A stretch of DNA of 64,000 nt from Promicromonospora sukumoe 327MFSha3.1 (GCF_000385135.1 NZ_ARQM01000018.1:124001-188000); one strand, 5' to 3'. Numbered from the stretch's first letter, positions 36,561-46,191 are shown. Program-made: numbers and translations. The notes: generated by a model from the letters alone, not told the origin.

Positions 36561-37136
36561 TCAGCGCCCGACGGCGGCCGTGAGCCGGTCGATGAAGTCG
36601 CGCTCGCCCGTGGAGACCATGACGCGCTTGCTGAAGAACCCGCCCTCCTTGGTGCCGGCGGCCTCGGCGACCTCCTCGGCGATCCGCAGGATCCAGTCGG
36701 CGTAGGCCTCGACGTCGGCGGCGTCCGCGCGCTCGCGGAGCACCTTGACCGAGGCGGCGGTCAGCTCGACCGCGCGGGCCGTCTCGCCCTCGGGGTCGGG
36801 CCGCGCACCCTCGGTGGCCGCGCGGTCGGTGGCCGCGCGGTCGGTGGCCGCGGCAGCGGAGGCGACGCCGACCTGCGACGCCGGGTTGCGGGCGGCCTCC
36901 GCCTCGGCCGCGTTCTGCTCCCCCAGGCGGGCGCGCATGGCGACCGCCACCTCGCGGACGAAGTCGTTCTCGTGCTCCTGGGCCTCGCGGAACACCTTGG
37001 CCCCCGACGCCATCTCCTTGAAGAACTGGATCGCCCCGGGCTGGCCGTCGGCGAGGGTCGCGCCCTTCAGCACGGCGCCCGGCGCGTCCAGGATCTGGTC
37101 GAGCTCGTCATCACTGAAGTCGGACAGGTTCGTCAT
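36561..37136 (-). CDS. Hypothetical protein with tandem ATDRA repeat
   Basis: 191 residues, not recognised. The N-terminal half is acidic/helical (LSDFSDDELDQILDAPGAVL). A central low-complexity part has ATDRAATDRAATEGA coded by a 15-bp tandem repeat (36811-36853). The C-terminal half (YADWILRIAEEVAEA, FFSKRVMVSTGERDFI) is helical. No signal or membrane segment. It stands alone between palindrome B2 and a WYL regulator. Probably a soluble actinobacterial protein of unknown role. Confidence 0.75.
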   Translation of the reverse strand: MTNLSDFSDDELDQILDAPGAVLKGATLADGQPGAIQFFKEMASGAKVFREAQEHENDFVREVAVAMRARLGEQNAAEAEAARNPASQVGVASAAAATDRAATDRAATEGARPDPEGETARAVELTAASVKVLRERADAADVEAYADWILRIAEEVAEAAGTKEGGFFSKRVMVSTGERDFIDRLTAAVGR

Positions 37137-37234
37137 GCGCACGCTCTCTGTTGGGGTCGTGTCCTGCGGCAACGCATCAACATACTGTGCGGTTCCCCGC
37201 CGGCGCGCCCCCTTCTCGCAGGCCAGGCAACAGC

Positions 37235-38224
37235 TCAGTCCGGCACCGCCGCGGCGTAGCGCGCGCCCAGGTCGCGGACGGCGGTCACCAGCTCGGGCGG
37301 CCCCACCACCTCGAAGGGCACGCCGAAGACGCCGAGCCGGCCGGCCAGCCCGGCCCAGGACCACGAGCCGAGCACCACGCGGCACCGGGGCTCGCCGTCG
37401 ACGTCCGGCAGCGGCTCGCACAGCCCGTAGGTGCCGACCCAGGGCGCGATGTCGGCGGCCCGCGCGTGCAGCACCGCCTCGCCGTGCACCGGCGAGCGCG
37501 AGCCGCTGATCCGGGAGCCCACGAAGCCGGCGACGTCGCCGCCGGGCACCTCCCGCGCGACGAACCGCGGTCCGGTGCCCGAGCGCAGCGTGAGCCGGTC
37601 CACCCGGAACAGCCGCCAGTCGTCGCGGTCCAGGTCGAACGCGACCAGGTACCAGCGCCCCTCGGAGGTGACCAGGTGGTGCGGCTCGACCCGGCGCGGC
37701 GGCCGGAACGCGGCGTCGCCCTCGCCGACCGTGGCCATGGTGCCGCCCTCGTAGTCGAACCGGACGACCTCGCGCGCCTGGCACGCGGAGCCGAGCGACA
37801 GCAGCAGGTCGGGGTCCACCTCCGGCTCCGCGGGCCCGGTCCGACGCCGCACCGTGGTCACCTCGAGCGCGTCCAGACGCGCCCGCAGCCGGGCCGGCAT
37901 GACCTGGCGGATGGTCGCCAGGGCCCGCAGCGCGCCCTCCTCGGCCCCAGGGATGGCGCCGGTGCGCAGCGCGACGGCGACGGCGACCGCCTGCTCGTCG
38001 TCGAACAGCAGCGGGGGCAGCTCGGCGCCGGCGTCGAGGCGGTAGCCGCCGTCGGGCCCCTTGGTGGCGGCGACGGGGTAGCCGAGCTCGCGCAGCCGGT
38101 CGACGTCGCGTCGCACGGTGCGGGGGCTGACGTCCAGCCGCTCGGCGAGGAGCGGGCCGGGCCAGTCCCGGCGGGCCTGGAGCAGCGACAGGAGGGCGAG
38201 GAGGCGTCCGGAGGTCTCGAGCAC
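37235..38224 (-). CDS. WYL-domain transcriptional regulator (YafY/DeoR-like HTH)
   Basis: 329 residues, GTG start. N-terminal HTH (LLAERLDVSPRTVRRDVDRL) and WYL domain (GRWYLVAFDLDRDDWRLFRVD), then a WCX C-terminal extension. WYL proteins bind nucleic-acid or nucleotide ligands. It is divergent from a DrrAB-type exporter across 103 bp and likely regulates it. Confidence 0.87.
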   Translation of the reverse strand: MLETSGRLLALLSLLQARRDWPGPLLAERLDVSPRTVRRDVDRLRELGYPVAATKGPDGGYRLDAGAELPPLLFDDEQAVAVAVALRTGAIPGAEEGALRALATIRQVMPARLRARLDALEVTTVRRRTGPAEPEVDPDLLLSLGSACQAREVVRFDYEGGTMATVGEGDAAFRPPRRVEPHHLVTSEGRWYLVAFDLDRDDWRLFRVDRLTLRSGTGPRFVAREVPGGDVAGFVGSRISGSRSPVHGEAVLHARAADIAPWVGTYGLCEPLPDVDGEPRCRVVLGSWSWAGLAGRLGVFGVPFEVVGPPELVTAVRDLGARYAAAVPD

Positions 38225-38327
38225 GGATTCAGGATCGCACGCGGAAGAGGACAGGAACTGACCGCTACCGACGACAGGCTGAGGGGGTACCGCACGAAGC
38301 AAGCACGGACCGCAAGAAGGAGACATC

Positions 38328-39373
<1,046 letters not shown>

Positions 39374-39377
<4 letters not shown>

Positions 39378-40189
39378 GCGCCGCGACCCTGACCCCCGCC
39401 ACGCCGACGTCCGCACGCCCTCAGGTCCGCCGCAGCTTCGTGCGCGACACCCGCATCGTGCTGCTGCGCGAGCTGCGCCCCGTGGCGCGCGACCCGTTCT
39501 CGCTGCTGTTCGGCCTCATCCAGCCGCTCGTGTTCCTCGGGCTGTTCGGCCCGCTGCTGGTCGGCTCGGCCGGCGCGACCCTGGGCTCCGACGTCTGGCT
39601 GTGGTTCGTGCCCGCCGTCCTGGCGATGACCACGCTGTTCGGCAGCTCGGTGACCGGCTCCAACCTGCAGCTCGACATCTCCTCCGGCGTGCACGAGCGG
39701 ATGCTGGTGACGCCGCTGTCCCGGTCGGCGCAGCTCGTGGGCCGCGCCCTGAAGGAGATGGTGCCGGTCCTGGCCCAGTCCGCGGTGGTGCTGCTGGTCA
39801 TGCTGCCGTTCGGCCTGCGCCCGAACCCGCTCGGCGCGGTGCTCACCCTGCTGCAGCTCGCCGTGCTCGGCATCGGCGTCGGCGCCCTGTCGTACTCGCT
39901 GGCGCTGGCGGTGCGCAAGCAGGAGTGGATGTTCTGGGTGGTGCAGCAGACCGTGCTGTTCCCGGTGATGCTGCTGTCGGGCATGCTGCTGCCGCTGGAG
40001 ACCGGGCCCGCGTGGATGCGCGCCGTCTCGACGGTGAACCCGCTGCGCTACGTCGTCGACTCGGGGCGGGCGGCGTTCGCGGGCGACCTGGCGTCGTCCG
40101 CCGTCGCGTGGGGCTGGGTGGCTGCGGTGGTCACGGCTGCCGTCGGGCTCACGGTCGGGGTCCGGGCGATGGTCCGCTCGGCGGACTGA
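39374..40189 (+). CDS. ABC-2 type exporter permease, DrrB type
   Basis: 271 residues, six membrane helices, ABC2_membrane domain (RDPFSLLFGLIQPLVFLGLF; FPVMLLSGMLLPLE). Coupled to the ATPase by ATGA overlap. Followed 20 bp later by palindrome B3, its probable terminator. Confidence 0.9.
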
Positions 40190-40208
40190 CCGCCGTCGTG
40201 CGGCGCGG

Positions 40209-40278
40209 TTCCCTTTGAGGCCTAGGTTTCTTCGCTTTGACCCGAGGTCAAAGCGAAGAAACCTAGGCCTCAAAGGAA
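40209..40278. terminator. Palindrome family B, copy 3 (CCTAGG variant)
   Basis: Arms TTTGAGGCCTAGGTTTCTTC... and its exact complement, with a CGA loop. Both arms carry the compensating change AAG to AGG/CCT relative to other copies, which keeps pairing. Lies 20 bp after the exporter permease stop. Confidence 0.75.
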
Positions 40279-40289
40279 ACCAGACCGCA

Positions 40290-40568
40290 ATGTCCGGTTC
40301 GGTGCTGCCCGGCCTCGCCGAACCGGAGCGCCAGGGGGTGATCTTGGACGCCGCCGAACGGCTTGTCCGGTCCACCCACGACCGGCCGGATGCCGGCCCC
40401 GCCGGCGTCGCCGCCGCCCTGCCGAAGGTGCTGGATGCGCTGGAGGACGGGGTCGACCGGCTCGTCGGGAACGCCGCTCCGGACCGCCCGACGACGGCCG
40501 TCCCGCGGCCTCGGGAGCACCCCGCGGCCACCCCGCGTGACCTCGCCGGGCCCGGTGCCCGGTCGTAG
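40290..40568 (+). CDS. Small hypothetical protein (uncertain)
   Basis: 92 codons from ATG 40290 with about 89% G/C at third positions, ending at TAG 40566-40568 inside the -10 box of the patatin gene. A helical N-terminal half (AERLVRS, PKVLDALEDGVDRLV) is followed by a Pro/Arg-rich tail. No clear RBS. Either a real small gene or GC-driven open frame. Confidence 0.35.
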   Translation: MSGSVLPGLAEPERQGVILDAAERLVRSTHDRPDAGPAGVAAALPKVLDALEDGVDRLVGNAAPDRPTTAVPRPREHPAATPRDLAGPGARS

Positions 40569-40571
40569 TGT
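40566..40571 (+). promoter_or_regulatory. -10 box, leaderless patatin gene
   Basis: TAGTGT is 7 nt before ATG 40579; the same hexamer and spacing precede ATG 47703. No RBS is present. Confidence 0.5.
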
Positions 40572-40578
40572 GCGAGGC

Positions 40579-41442
40579 ATGACGGACGCACTCGTACTCG
40601 GAGGTGGCGGCGTGGCCGGCGTCGCCTGGGAGCTGGGCGTGCTGCAGGGCATCGCCGACAAGGACCGGGAGCTCGCGTCCCGGCTGCTGGGCGCCGACCT
40701 GGTGGTCGGCACGTCGGCCGGGTCGGCCGTGGCCGCGCAGATCACCAGCGGCACGCCGCTGGAGACGCTCTACGAGGCGCAGCTCGTCGACGACGGCCTC
40801 GACTTCGTGGTCGAGTTCGACGGGCCCGCGATGTTCGCGGGCTGGACCGCCGCCTTCGAGCCCGCCCCCGACGGCACACCCCCGGACCCGCTGGAGATCC
40901 GACGCCGGATCGGCGCGATGGCGCTGGCCGCGTCCACCACGGACGAGGCAACCCGGCTCAAGGAGCACGAGGCGCTCCTGCTGAACAGCGAGTGGCCGGC
41001 TACCGACCTCGCCATCCCCGCGGTCGACGCCGAGTCGGGTGAGCTGCGGGTCTTCCGCCGCGACTCGGGCGTGCGGCTCCTGGACGCCATCGCCGCGAGC
41101 TGCGCGGTGCCGGGGGTGTGGCCGCCCGTGACCATCGACGGCCGGCGCTACGTGGACGGCGGCATCCGGTCCGTCGCGAACGTCGACCTGGCCGCCGGTG
41201 CCGACCACGTGCTGGTCGTCACGCCGCAGCGGCCGGGGTCGCCGTCGCCGTTCGGCCCCTCGGCGACCGAGCAGGTCGCGGCCCTGGCGCCCGCGAAGGT
41301 GCTGATGATCTGCGCCGACGACGCCTCGATGGAGGCGTTCGGCATCAACCCGCTCTCCCCCGCCACGCGGGCGCCGTCGGCCGCCGCGGGCCGCGCGGTG
41401 GGGCGGGCGCAGGCCGCGGAGCTGGCGGCGCTGTTCGCCTGA
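40579..41442 (+). CDS. Patatin-like phospholipase
   Basis: 287 residues. Oxyanion loop LGGGGVAGVAWELGVLQG, nucleophile Ser46 in VVGTSAGS, and catalytic Asp in YVDGGI form the Ser-Asp dyad. RssA/YchK-like bacterial patatin acting on lipids or acyl esters. Probable leaderless transcript. Convergent with the broken dienelactone hydrolase gene. Confidence 0.88.
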   Translation: MTDALVLGGGGVAGVAWELGVLQGIADKDRELASRLLGADLVVGTSAGSAVAAQITSGTPLETLYEAQLVDDGLDFVVEFDGPAMFAGWTAAFEPAPDGTPPDPLEIRRRIGAMALAASTTDEATRLKEHEALLLNSEWPATDLAIPAVDAESGELRVFRRDSGVRLLDAIAASCAVPGVWPPVTIDGRRYVDGGIRSVANVDLAAGADHVLVVTPQRPGSPSPFGPSATEQVAALAPAKVLMICADDASMEAFGINPLSPATRAPSAAAGRAVGRAQAAELAALFA

Positions 41443-41454
41443 GCCGGGGTCGCG

Positions 41455-42174
41455 TCACCCCCGGCCGGGCCCGCCCAGGTGCTCGGTGAGAAAGGCGAAC
41501 GTGCGCTCCCACGCGTCCGCCGACGCCGCTGGGTCGTGCGACATGCCCTGGATCAGGATCAGCATGCCGAGCGCACCGGTGTACCGGGCCAGGAACGAGT
41601 GCGTCGCCTCGGGGTACACCTTGAGGTCCACGGGCACCCGGTGCGCTCCAGCCCGGCGCGGAGCTTGTCCACCTCGCCGAGGTCCACCACCTTGTCGCGG
41701 GCGCCGTAGCTCGCCACGACCGGGCACGGCGCCGACAGCATCCGCTCGAGCTCGGCCGGCTCCTGCCTGCCGGGCGGCAGCAGGCCGTAGTTCACGGCGG
41801 CGGCGTCGAACAGGCCGCGCCCCGCGGCGACCAGGGCGAACCGGCCGCCCAGGCAGAACCCCATGACGCCCACGCGGCCGGTGCAGTCGGGCCGGGCCGC
41901 GAGCGCCGCGCGCTCGGCCTCGAGCCGCTCGTAGGTGGGGCCGGCGTCGTCGAGCAGGCTGCGGAAGGTCTGCCGCAGGCAGCGTCCGCGCTGGTAGAGG
42001 GACGGGGCGTGCACGAGGAAGCCGTTCGCGGCGAGGTGGTCGCAGACGCGCCGCAGCTCGGCGGTCATCCCGTAGGCGTCGTGCACGACGACGACGCCGG
42101 GGAACGGTCCGTCGCCGTCGGGGACGGCGGTGTGTCCGGGGTGCACCGTCGGACCGTACCAGGATCGTGTGCAT
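41455..42174 (-). pseudogene. Dienelactone hydrolase family protein with two frameshifts
   Basis: Reads MHTILVRSDGAP in one frame, then GHTAVPDGDGPFPGVVVVHD through GFCLGG (nucleophile Cys) to GLERTG in a second frame. It then returns to the first frame as VPVDLKVYPEATHSFL to the stop. The first change lies at a GGGG run (42138-42141, one base too many) and the second at a CCC run (41637-41639, one too few). Together they restore the start frame. Repaired, it is a full-length DLH-type hydrolase. Either a decayed gene or homopolymer errors in the assembly. Confidence 0.75.
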
Positions 42175-42207
42175 GATGCATAGACCCCCGTGGTGGATGC
42201 CCCGTGG

Positions 42208-42669
42208 ATGATGGGCAGCATGTTCACCAGCGCAGACGGGTCCATCGACCTGCGGGTCTCCGCGTACGCGGTCGTCACCGACGAGGCGGGCAGGCTGCTC
42301 CTGCCCCACTGGTCCGAGGGCGGCCGCCAGGGCTGGACGATGCCCGGCGGCGGCATCGACCCGGGCGAGCACCCGGCCGACGCCGCGGTCCGGGAGGTCT
42401 ACGAGGAGACCGGCTACCACGTGGAGCTGGACGGCCTGCTCGGCGTCGACAGCATCGTGATCGCCGCCGCGGACCGCGGGCACCCGGCGGACCGCCCGGG
42501 GCAGGCCCTGCGCATCGTCTACCGGGCCCGCGTCACCGGCGGCGACCTGCGGGTCGAGGAGGACGGCTCCACCGACGGCGTCGCCTGGCACACCCCGGCG
42601 GAGGTCGACGCGCTCGACCGGGTCGACCTGGTCGACCTCTCGCGCCGCTGGGCGGGCCTGCTCCCCTGA
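42208..42669 (+). CDS. NUDIX hydrolase
   Basis: About 153 residues. The Nudix box GGGIDPGEHPADAAVREVYE continuing ETGY fits GX5EX7REUXEEXGU. Hydrolyses a nucleoside diphosphate derivative of unknown nature. Start uncertain: in-frame ATG at 42208, 42211, 42220 and GTG at 42190; no clear RBS. Divergent from the dienelactone hydrolase; ends 1 bp before palindrome A4. Confidence 0.87.
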   Translation: MMGSMFTSADGSIDLRVSAYAVVTDEAGRLLLPHWSEGGRQGWTMPGGGIDPGEHPADAAVREVYEETGYHVELDGLLGVDSIVIAAADRGHPADRPGQALRIVYRARVTGGDLRVEEDGSTDGVAWHTPAEVDALDRVDLVDLSRRWAGLLP

Positions 42670-42670
42670 C

Positions 42671-42714
42671 GCGTCAGACCGACAGGTCACCCGAGGGGCC
42701 TGTCGGTCTGACAC
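42671..42714. terminator. Palindrome family A, copy 4 (diverged)
   Basis: GTCAGACCGACAGG and its complement around a GC loop. Both arms carry the same change from GACGTACAGG, so pairing is kept. It fills the 46-bp space between convergent nudix and histidine-phosphatase genes. Confidence 0.68.
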
Positions 42715-42715
42715 G

Positions 42716-43308
42716 TCAGGGGCGGGGCGACGGCGGGAAGCCCGTCCAGCGCAGGTCGGCGGGCAGGTGCCCCATGTCGTTGAACAGCACCACCGTGGGC
42801 GGCACGCCGTCGCGGTACTGGATCACGGTCAGCCCCGTGTTGCCGCTGTTCAGGCCGATCCAGCGGGCCGGGGGCGCGTCGAGCGCGTGCCGCAGCAGCC
42901 ACGCGACCTGGAACGCGTGAGTCACCAGCACCTCGTGCGTCTCGACGTCGGCGGTCCGCGCGAACCGCTCGACGAGCGCCGCGGCGAGGCTCTCGCCCTG
43001 GACGCGCTCGGCGTCGTCGTACCCGTCGAAGAAACCGGCCCAGGCGGGCGCGAGGTCCGCGCCGGTGGGGACGTAGGGCACGTGGTCGACGAGCTCGGCC
43101 GCCTCGGCGACCGGGACGTCCGGCAGGTGCGTGCCGATCACGCGCGCGCTCGCGGCGGCGCGCGGCAGGGGCGAGTGCCAGACGGCGGCGACGGGGAGCC
43201 CCGCGAGCCGTTCGCCGAGCAGGCCGGCCTGCGTGCGGCCGACGTCGTCAGCTCGCCGAACGCGTCCGCCGCGCCGTGCCGGGCCAGGTAGAGATGTCGG
43301 GTCGCCAT
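42716..43308 (-). pseudogene. Histidine phosphatase family protein with one frameshift
   Basis: The start codes MATRHLYLARHGAADAFGEL with the RHG phosphohistidine motif. Near 43245 the frame breaks. A one-base shift continues as GRTQAGLLGERLAGLPVAAV and WHSPLPRAAA, then VIGTHLPDVP to THAFQVAWLL (second His) and the stop. The 593-nt span is one base short of a multiple of three. One inserted base (GACGTC for ACGTC context) restores a normal 197-residue phosphatase. Disrupted or mis-sequenced. Confidence 0.78.
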
Positions 43309-43352
43309 GCGACGAACCTACCGGCCGGGGCTCGCGCCCCCGGGGCGGCGCG

Positions 43353-44024
43353 CTACTCGCCGCGCTGCTCGGCGCCCTGCTCGGCGCGCGGGATGCCGAG
43401 GGTCGAGAGAAGGTCCTCGTGCAGCTCCATCCACACGGTGTGGCATGAGCTCAGGCCGGTGCCGGCGACCCACTCCCCCTGGCCGGCACGCGCCCGGTCG
43501 AGCGCGGCGGTGAACCGCGTGTCGTACCCCTCGAACCGCGCCAGCACCGAGGAGAGCGAGGCGACCAGGGGCGTCAGCTCGTCGCGCAGCGTCCCGAGCT
43601 CGTCCAGCACGCGCGCGTCCCACTCGGGGTCGGTGTGATGGTTCGGGGTGAGCCGGTCGTCCTTCTCCGGCAGGAGCTGCCAGTCCGTGCACGCCTGCAG
43701 CAGGCGGGCGTTCAGGGGTCCGAACACCTCGTGCGCCCGCTCGACGACACCCCGCGCGTCAGCGTCAGCCAGCTCCTCGGCCAGACGCCTGTCGTCCTCG
43801 GCGCGGCCGCGGTCCGTCAGCGACCAGCCCGCCGTCGTGCCGAACGCGGCGCGGCGCACCCAGCCGTACGCCTCGTCGTCGAGCAGCACCTCGTGGGTGT
43901 CCGCGCGGTCGAGCCCGAACCGCACGGCGACGGCGTCGTCGTCGGCCATGCCCTGGATCCGCACGGAGTGGAGCACGAGGAGCTCCGGCTGAGAGGATCG
44001 GCCGAGCACCGGGATGTGGGTCAT
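43353..44024 (-). CDS. Winged-helix-like regulator, partner of PEP-utiliser domain
   Basis: 223 residues. The first 80 residues look like a small winged helix (LVLHSVRIQGMADDDAVAVRF ... TTAGWSLTDRGRAEDD, split here). The rest is helical with HTDPEWDARVLDELG and HTVWMELHEDLLSTLGI. No named family is certain. Divergent from a stand-alone PEP-utiliser swivel protein 63 bp away; I infer a functional pair. Confidence 0.65.
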   Translation of the reverse strand: MTHIPVLGRSSQPELLVLHSVRIQGMADDDAVAVRFGLDRADTHEVLLDDEAYGWVRRAAFGTTAGWSLTDRGRAEDDRRLAEELADADARGVVERAHEVFGPLNARLLQACTDWQLLPEKDDRLTPNHHTDPEWDARVLDELGTLRDELTPLVASLSSVLARFEGYDTRFTAALDRARAGQGEWVAGTGLSSCHTVWMELHEDLLSTLGIPRAEQGAEQRGE

Positions 44025-44087
44025 AGTGCACCGTGCATCGCGGGGCAGCCGGTGTCAACGCGGGCGAATACGCCCAGGGAGGAAGTC

Positions 44088-44420
44088 ATGACCGACCACC
44101 CCGCCACCGAACTGGCTGGTACGCCCGGCAGTCCGGGCCTCGCGTCCGGTCCGGCGCGCGTCGTGCACGGCCCCGACGATTTCACCCGCGTACGCCCCGG
44201 CGACGTGCTCGTGTGCCGGTTCACCGAGCCGGCGTGGACCGCCCTGTTCGGCGTCGTGGCCGGCGTGGTCACCGAGACCGGCGGCGTCCTGTCGCACGCC
44301 GCGATCGTGGCCCGCGAGCACGGCATCCCCGCCGTCCTGGCCGTGCCCGGCGCCATGACCACGCTCCGCGACGGCCAGCCGGTCACCGTCGACGGCGGGG
44401 CCGGGCGGGTCGCCGCCTGA
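44088..44420 (+). CDS. Stand-alone PEP-utilising enzyme mobile (swivelling His) domain
   Basis: 110 residues. TGGVLSHAAIVAREHGIPAV contains the phospho-accepting His of PPDK/PEP synthase swivel domains; GQPVTVDGGAGRV is the terminal hairpin. No ATP-grasp or PEP-binding domain is fused or adjacent, so it must be phosphorylated by a separate partner or act otherwise. RBS GGAGGAAG precedes the ATG. Divergent from a regulator-like gene. Confidence 0.87.
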   Translation: MTDHPATELAGTPGSPGLASGPARVVHGPDDFTRVRPGDVLVCRFTEPAWTALFGVVAGVVTETGGVLSHAAIVAREHGIPAVLAVPGAMTTLRDGQPVTVDGGAGRVAA

Positions 44421-44542
44421 CCCCACCGGAGCACCCGTCCGGGGAGCCGTCCAGGGGCAGCCCTACCCATGGGCACCGCGGCGTGGGGCGTGTCAGCCTT
44501 CCGGCGTCAGACCAAGAGTCAGACCCAGGATGGAGAGCACCA

Positions 44543-45475
44543 ATGACAGTCAACTCCCCGTTCCGCAGAAGATCCGCCAGGCAGTGGGCGCTCGCCGCGC
44601 TCACCGCGCTCGCCCTGGTCGCCGCACCGGCGTCCGCGGCCACGGCGTCGTCCCTGTCCCCCCTGTCCGCCTCGGACGGCGCCGGTGTGCTGGCGACCGC
44701 CCACAAGTCGCCGTTCAGCTGCGGCAAGACGTTCTACGCCAACAACTGGAGCGGCGGCCACAGCCCCAACGGCTCCATCGACTGGCAGACCTACGGCAGC
44801 GACGCGATCAACGGCGAGACCGTCCGCGCCACGGCCGGCGGCACCGCCACCTTCGACGACGAAGGCGGCACCAGCTACGGCAAGTGGGTGCAGATCGTGC
44901 ACGGCGACGGCACCCGCACCCGGTACGCCCACCTCGCCACGATGGTCCGCAACCCGGGCCAGACCATGTCGGTCAGCCAGGGCACCGTGATCGGCACCGT
45001 CGGCTCCACCGGCGGGTCCAGCGCACCGCACCTGCACTACGAGCAGCGCAGCTCCTCCGGCGTGGTCGACACCTCGCCCACGGTCGACGGCGTGACCGTC
45101 TCGGTCGGCCAGAAGAAGGCCGTGACCAGCACCAACGGCTGCGGGTCCAGCAACCCGTACACGCCCGTCGAGGTGTGCGGCAGCGGCTTCGCGGTGATCG
45201 ACCAGGCGGCGCTCGGCTCCGTGGGGCGCACCTACCTGCTGTACAACTCGGGCACCGGCAGCAACTGCGTGGTCACCCTGAAGTCGACCAACCTCGGCAC
45301 CCCGAGCGCCGTCGCGGCCTTCCTGGAACCCCAGGGCGCCTCGCGCACCACCGACTCCGGGAACTTCTCCTACTACGCGGGACCGGTCAAGCGCTCGGCC
45401 CCCGGCACCTGCGTCAAGTGGGGCGGCTCGGTGGGCTCCACCAGCTACACCAGCCCGTTCGAGCACTGCGGCTGA
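44543..45475 (+). CDS. Secreted M23-family (lysostaphin-like) peptidase
   Basis: 310 residues. Sec signal peptide about 1-33 (RRRSARQWALAALTALALVA, ASA). LytM/M23 domain with GSIDWQ (Asp ligand), RYAHLATM and APHLHYEQ (His-x-His). A C-terminal domain has four spaced cysteines, probably disulfides, in place of a known binding module. It would cut peptidoglycan cross-bridges or peptides outside the cell. RBS GGAGAG. Followed by a strong hairpin terminator. Confidence 0.9.
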   Translation: MTVNSPFRRRSARQWALAALTALALVAAPASAATASSLSPLSASDGAGVLATAHKSPFSCGKTFYANNWSGGHSPNGSIDWQTYGSDAINGETVRATAGGTATFDDEGGTSYGKWVQIVHGDGTRTRYAHLATMVRNPGQTMSVSQGTVIGTVGSTGGSSAPHLHYEQRSSSGVVDTSPTVDGVTVSVGQKKAVTSTNGCGSSNPYTPVEVCGSGFAVIDQAALGSVGRTYLLYNSGTGSNCVVTLKSTNLGTPSAVAAFLEPQGASRTTDSGNFSYYAGPVKRSAPGTCVKWGGSVGSTSYTSPFEHCG

Positions 45476-45490
45476 CGGCGGCTCTGCGAC

Positions 45491-45529
45491 ACCGAAGGCC
45501 CCCGGGGTACGTCCCCGGGGGCCTTCGGT
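45491..45529 (+). terminator. Intrinsic terminator of the M23 peptidase gene
   Basis: A perfect 17-bp stem (ACCGAAGGCCCCCGGGG) with a 5-nt loop, 15 bp after the stop. No long T-run. Confidence 0.8.
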
Positions 45530-45559
45530 CTTGACCGGGCGGTCCGACAGAGCCTTCCC

Positions 45560-45565
45560 TAAACT
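45560..45565 (+). promoter_or_regulatory. -10 box, leaderless small ORF
   Basis: TAAACT lies 6 nt before ATG 45572 and there is no RBS, giving a leaderless arrangement. Confidence 0.5.
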
Positions 45566-45571
45566 CACGAC

Positions 45572-45712
45572 ATGCAAGCCATGAGCGCGTACCGCAGGTG
45601 GAGCGAAGTGCGGCCGGAGATCGTCGAACGGCTCGGAGAGGAGGCCCTCACCGAGGCCCACGAGCGCACCCAGGCCTACGTCGACGAGCACCGGCTCGAC
45701 GAGCGCCACTGA
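45572..45712 (+). CDS. 46-residue protein resembling the N-terminus of XRE/HigA regulators
   Basis: MQAMSAYRRWSEVRPEIVER continues LGEEALTEAHERTQ and ends VDEHRLDERH, then stop. It resembles the pre-HTH helix of XRE antitoxin-type proteins (Y-x-W-x2-VR-x-E), but the HTH is absent. It has its own -10 box and good codon use. Either a free-standing small protein or a truncated regulator. Convergent with the VOC gene, stops 4 bp apart. Confidence 0.5.
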   Translation: MQAMSAYRRWSEVRPEIVERLGEEALTEAHERTQAYVDEHRLDERH

Positions 45713-45716
45713 CCGC

Positions 45717-46100
45717 TCAGGCGTCCTTCGGGGGCTCGATCAGGTCCCACGGCATGCCGTACAGGTCCTCGAAGACCGCCACCGTGCCGTAGGCCTCGTA
45801 CCGCGGCTCCTCGCGGAACCGGACGCCGGCGGCCACCATGCGGGCGTGCTGCGCGGCGAAGTCGTCGGTCTCCAGGAAGAACGCGACCTTGCCCGCGGCC
45901 TGCCGCCCGACGGCGTCGGCGGCGTCGGTCAGCGCGAGCACCAGGCCGGTACCGCCGTCCGCGGGGCCGACGACGACGCGGCGGCGTCCGGCGGCGTTGG
46001 TCTCGTCCTCCCGCAGGGCGAAGCCGAGGGAGTTCACGAAGAAGGCGATCGCCTCGTCGTGGTCGCGGACGAGGTAGGTGACGTCGGAGAGTCGCAGCAC
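45717..46100 (-). CDS. VOC/glyoxalase-family protein
   Basis: 127 residues. Two beta-alpha-beta3 repeats: LSDVTYLVRDHDEAIAFFVN and the second half ending EDLYGMPWDLIEPP. Possible metal ligands are Glu/His at strand ends. Fold members include lyases, dioxygenases and antibiotic-binding proteins; function is open. Start ATG at 46100. Confidence 0.85.
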   Translation of the reverse strand: MLRLSDVTYLVRDHDEAIAFFVNSLGFALREDETNAAGRRRVVVGPADGGTGLVLALTDAADAVGRQAAGKVAFFLETDDFAAQHARMVAAGVRFREEPRYEAYGTVAVFEDLYGMPWDLIEPPKDA

Positions 46101-46191
46101 CCGACGATCCTAGGCGGCACTCGACCCTCACCCTGCCAGTGGCATGATTCCGGTTGCCGACCCCGACCACCGGAAAGAGGAAGATCGCTCC

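Noticed and set aside
41455-42174. Programmed frameshifting in the dienelactone hydrolase
   Set aside because: Two opposite shifts at simple G/C runs, no slippery heptamer or following pseudoknot, and the family is normally translated without frameshift.
44088-44420. PEP-utiliser domain as a truncated PPDK pseudogene
   Set aside because: It has its own RBS, complete domain ends and no leftover of other PPDK domains nearby.
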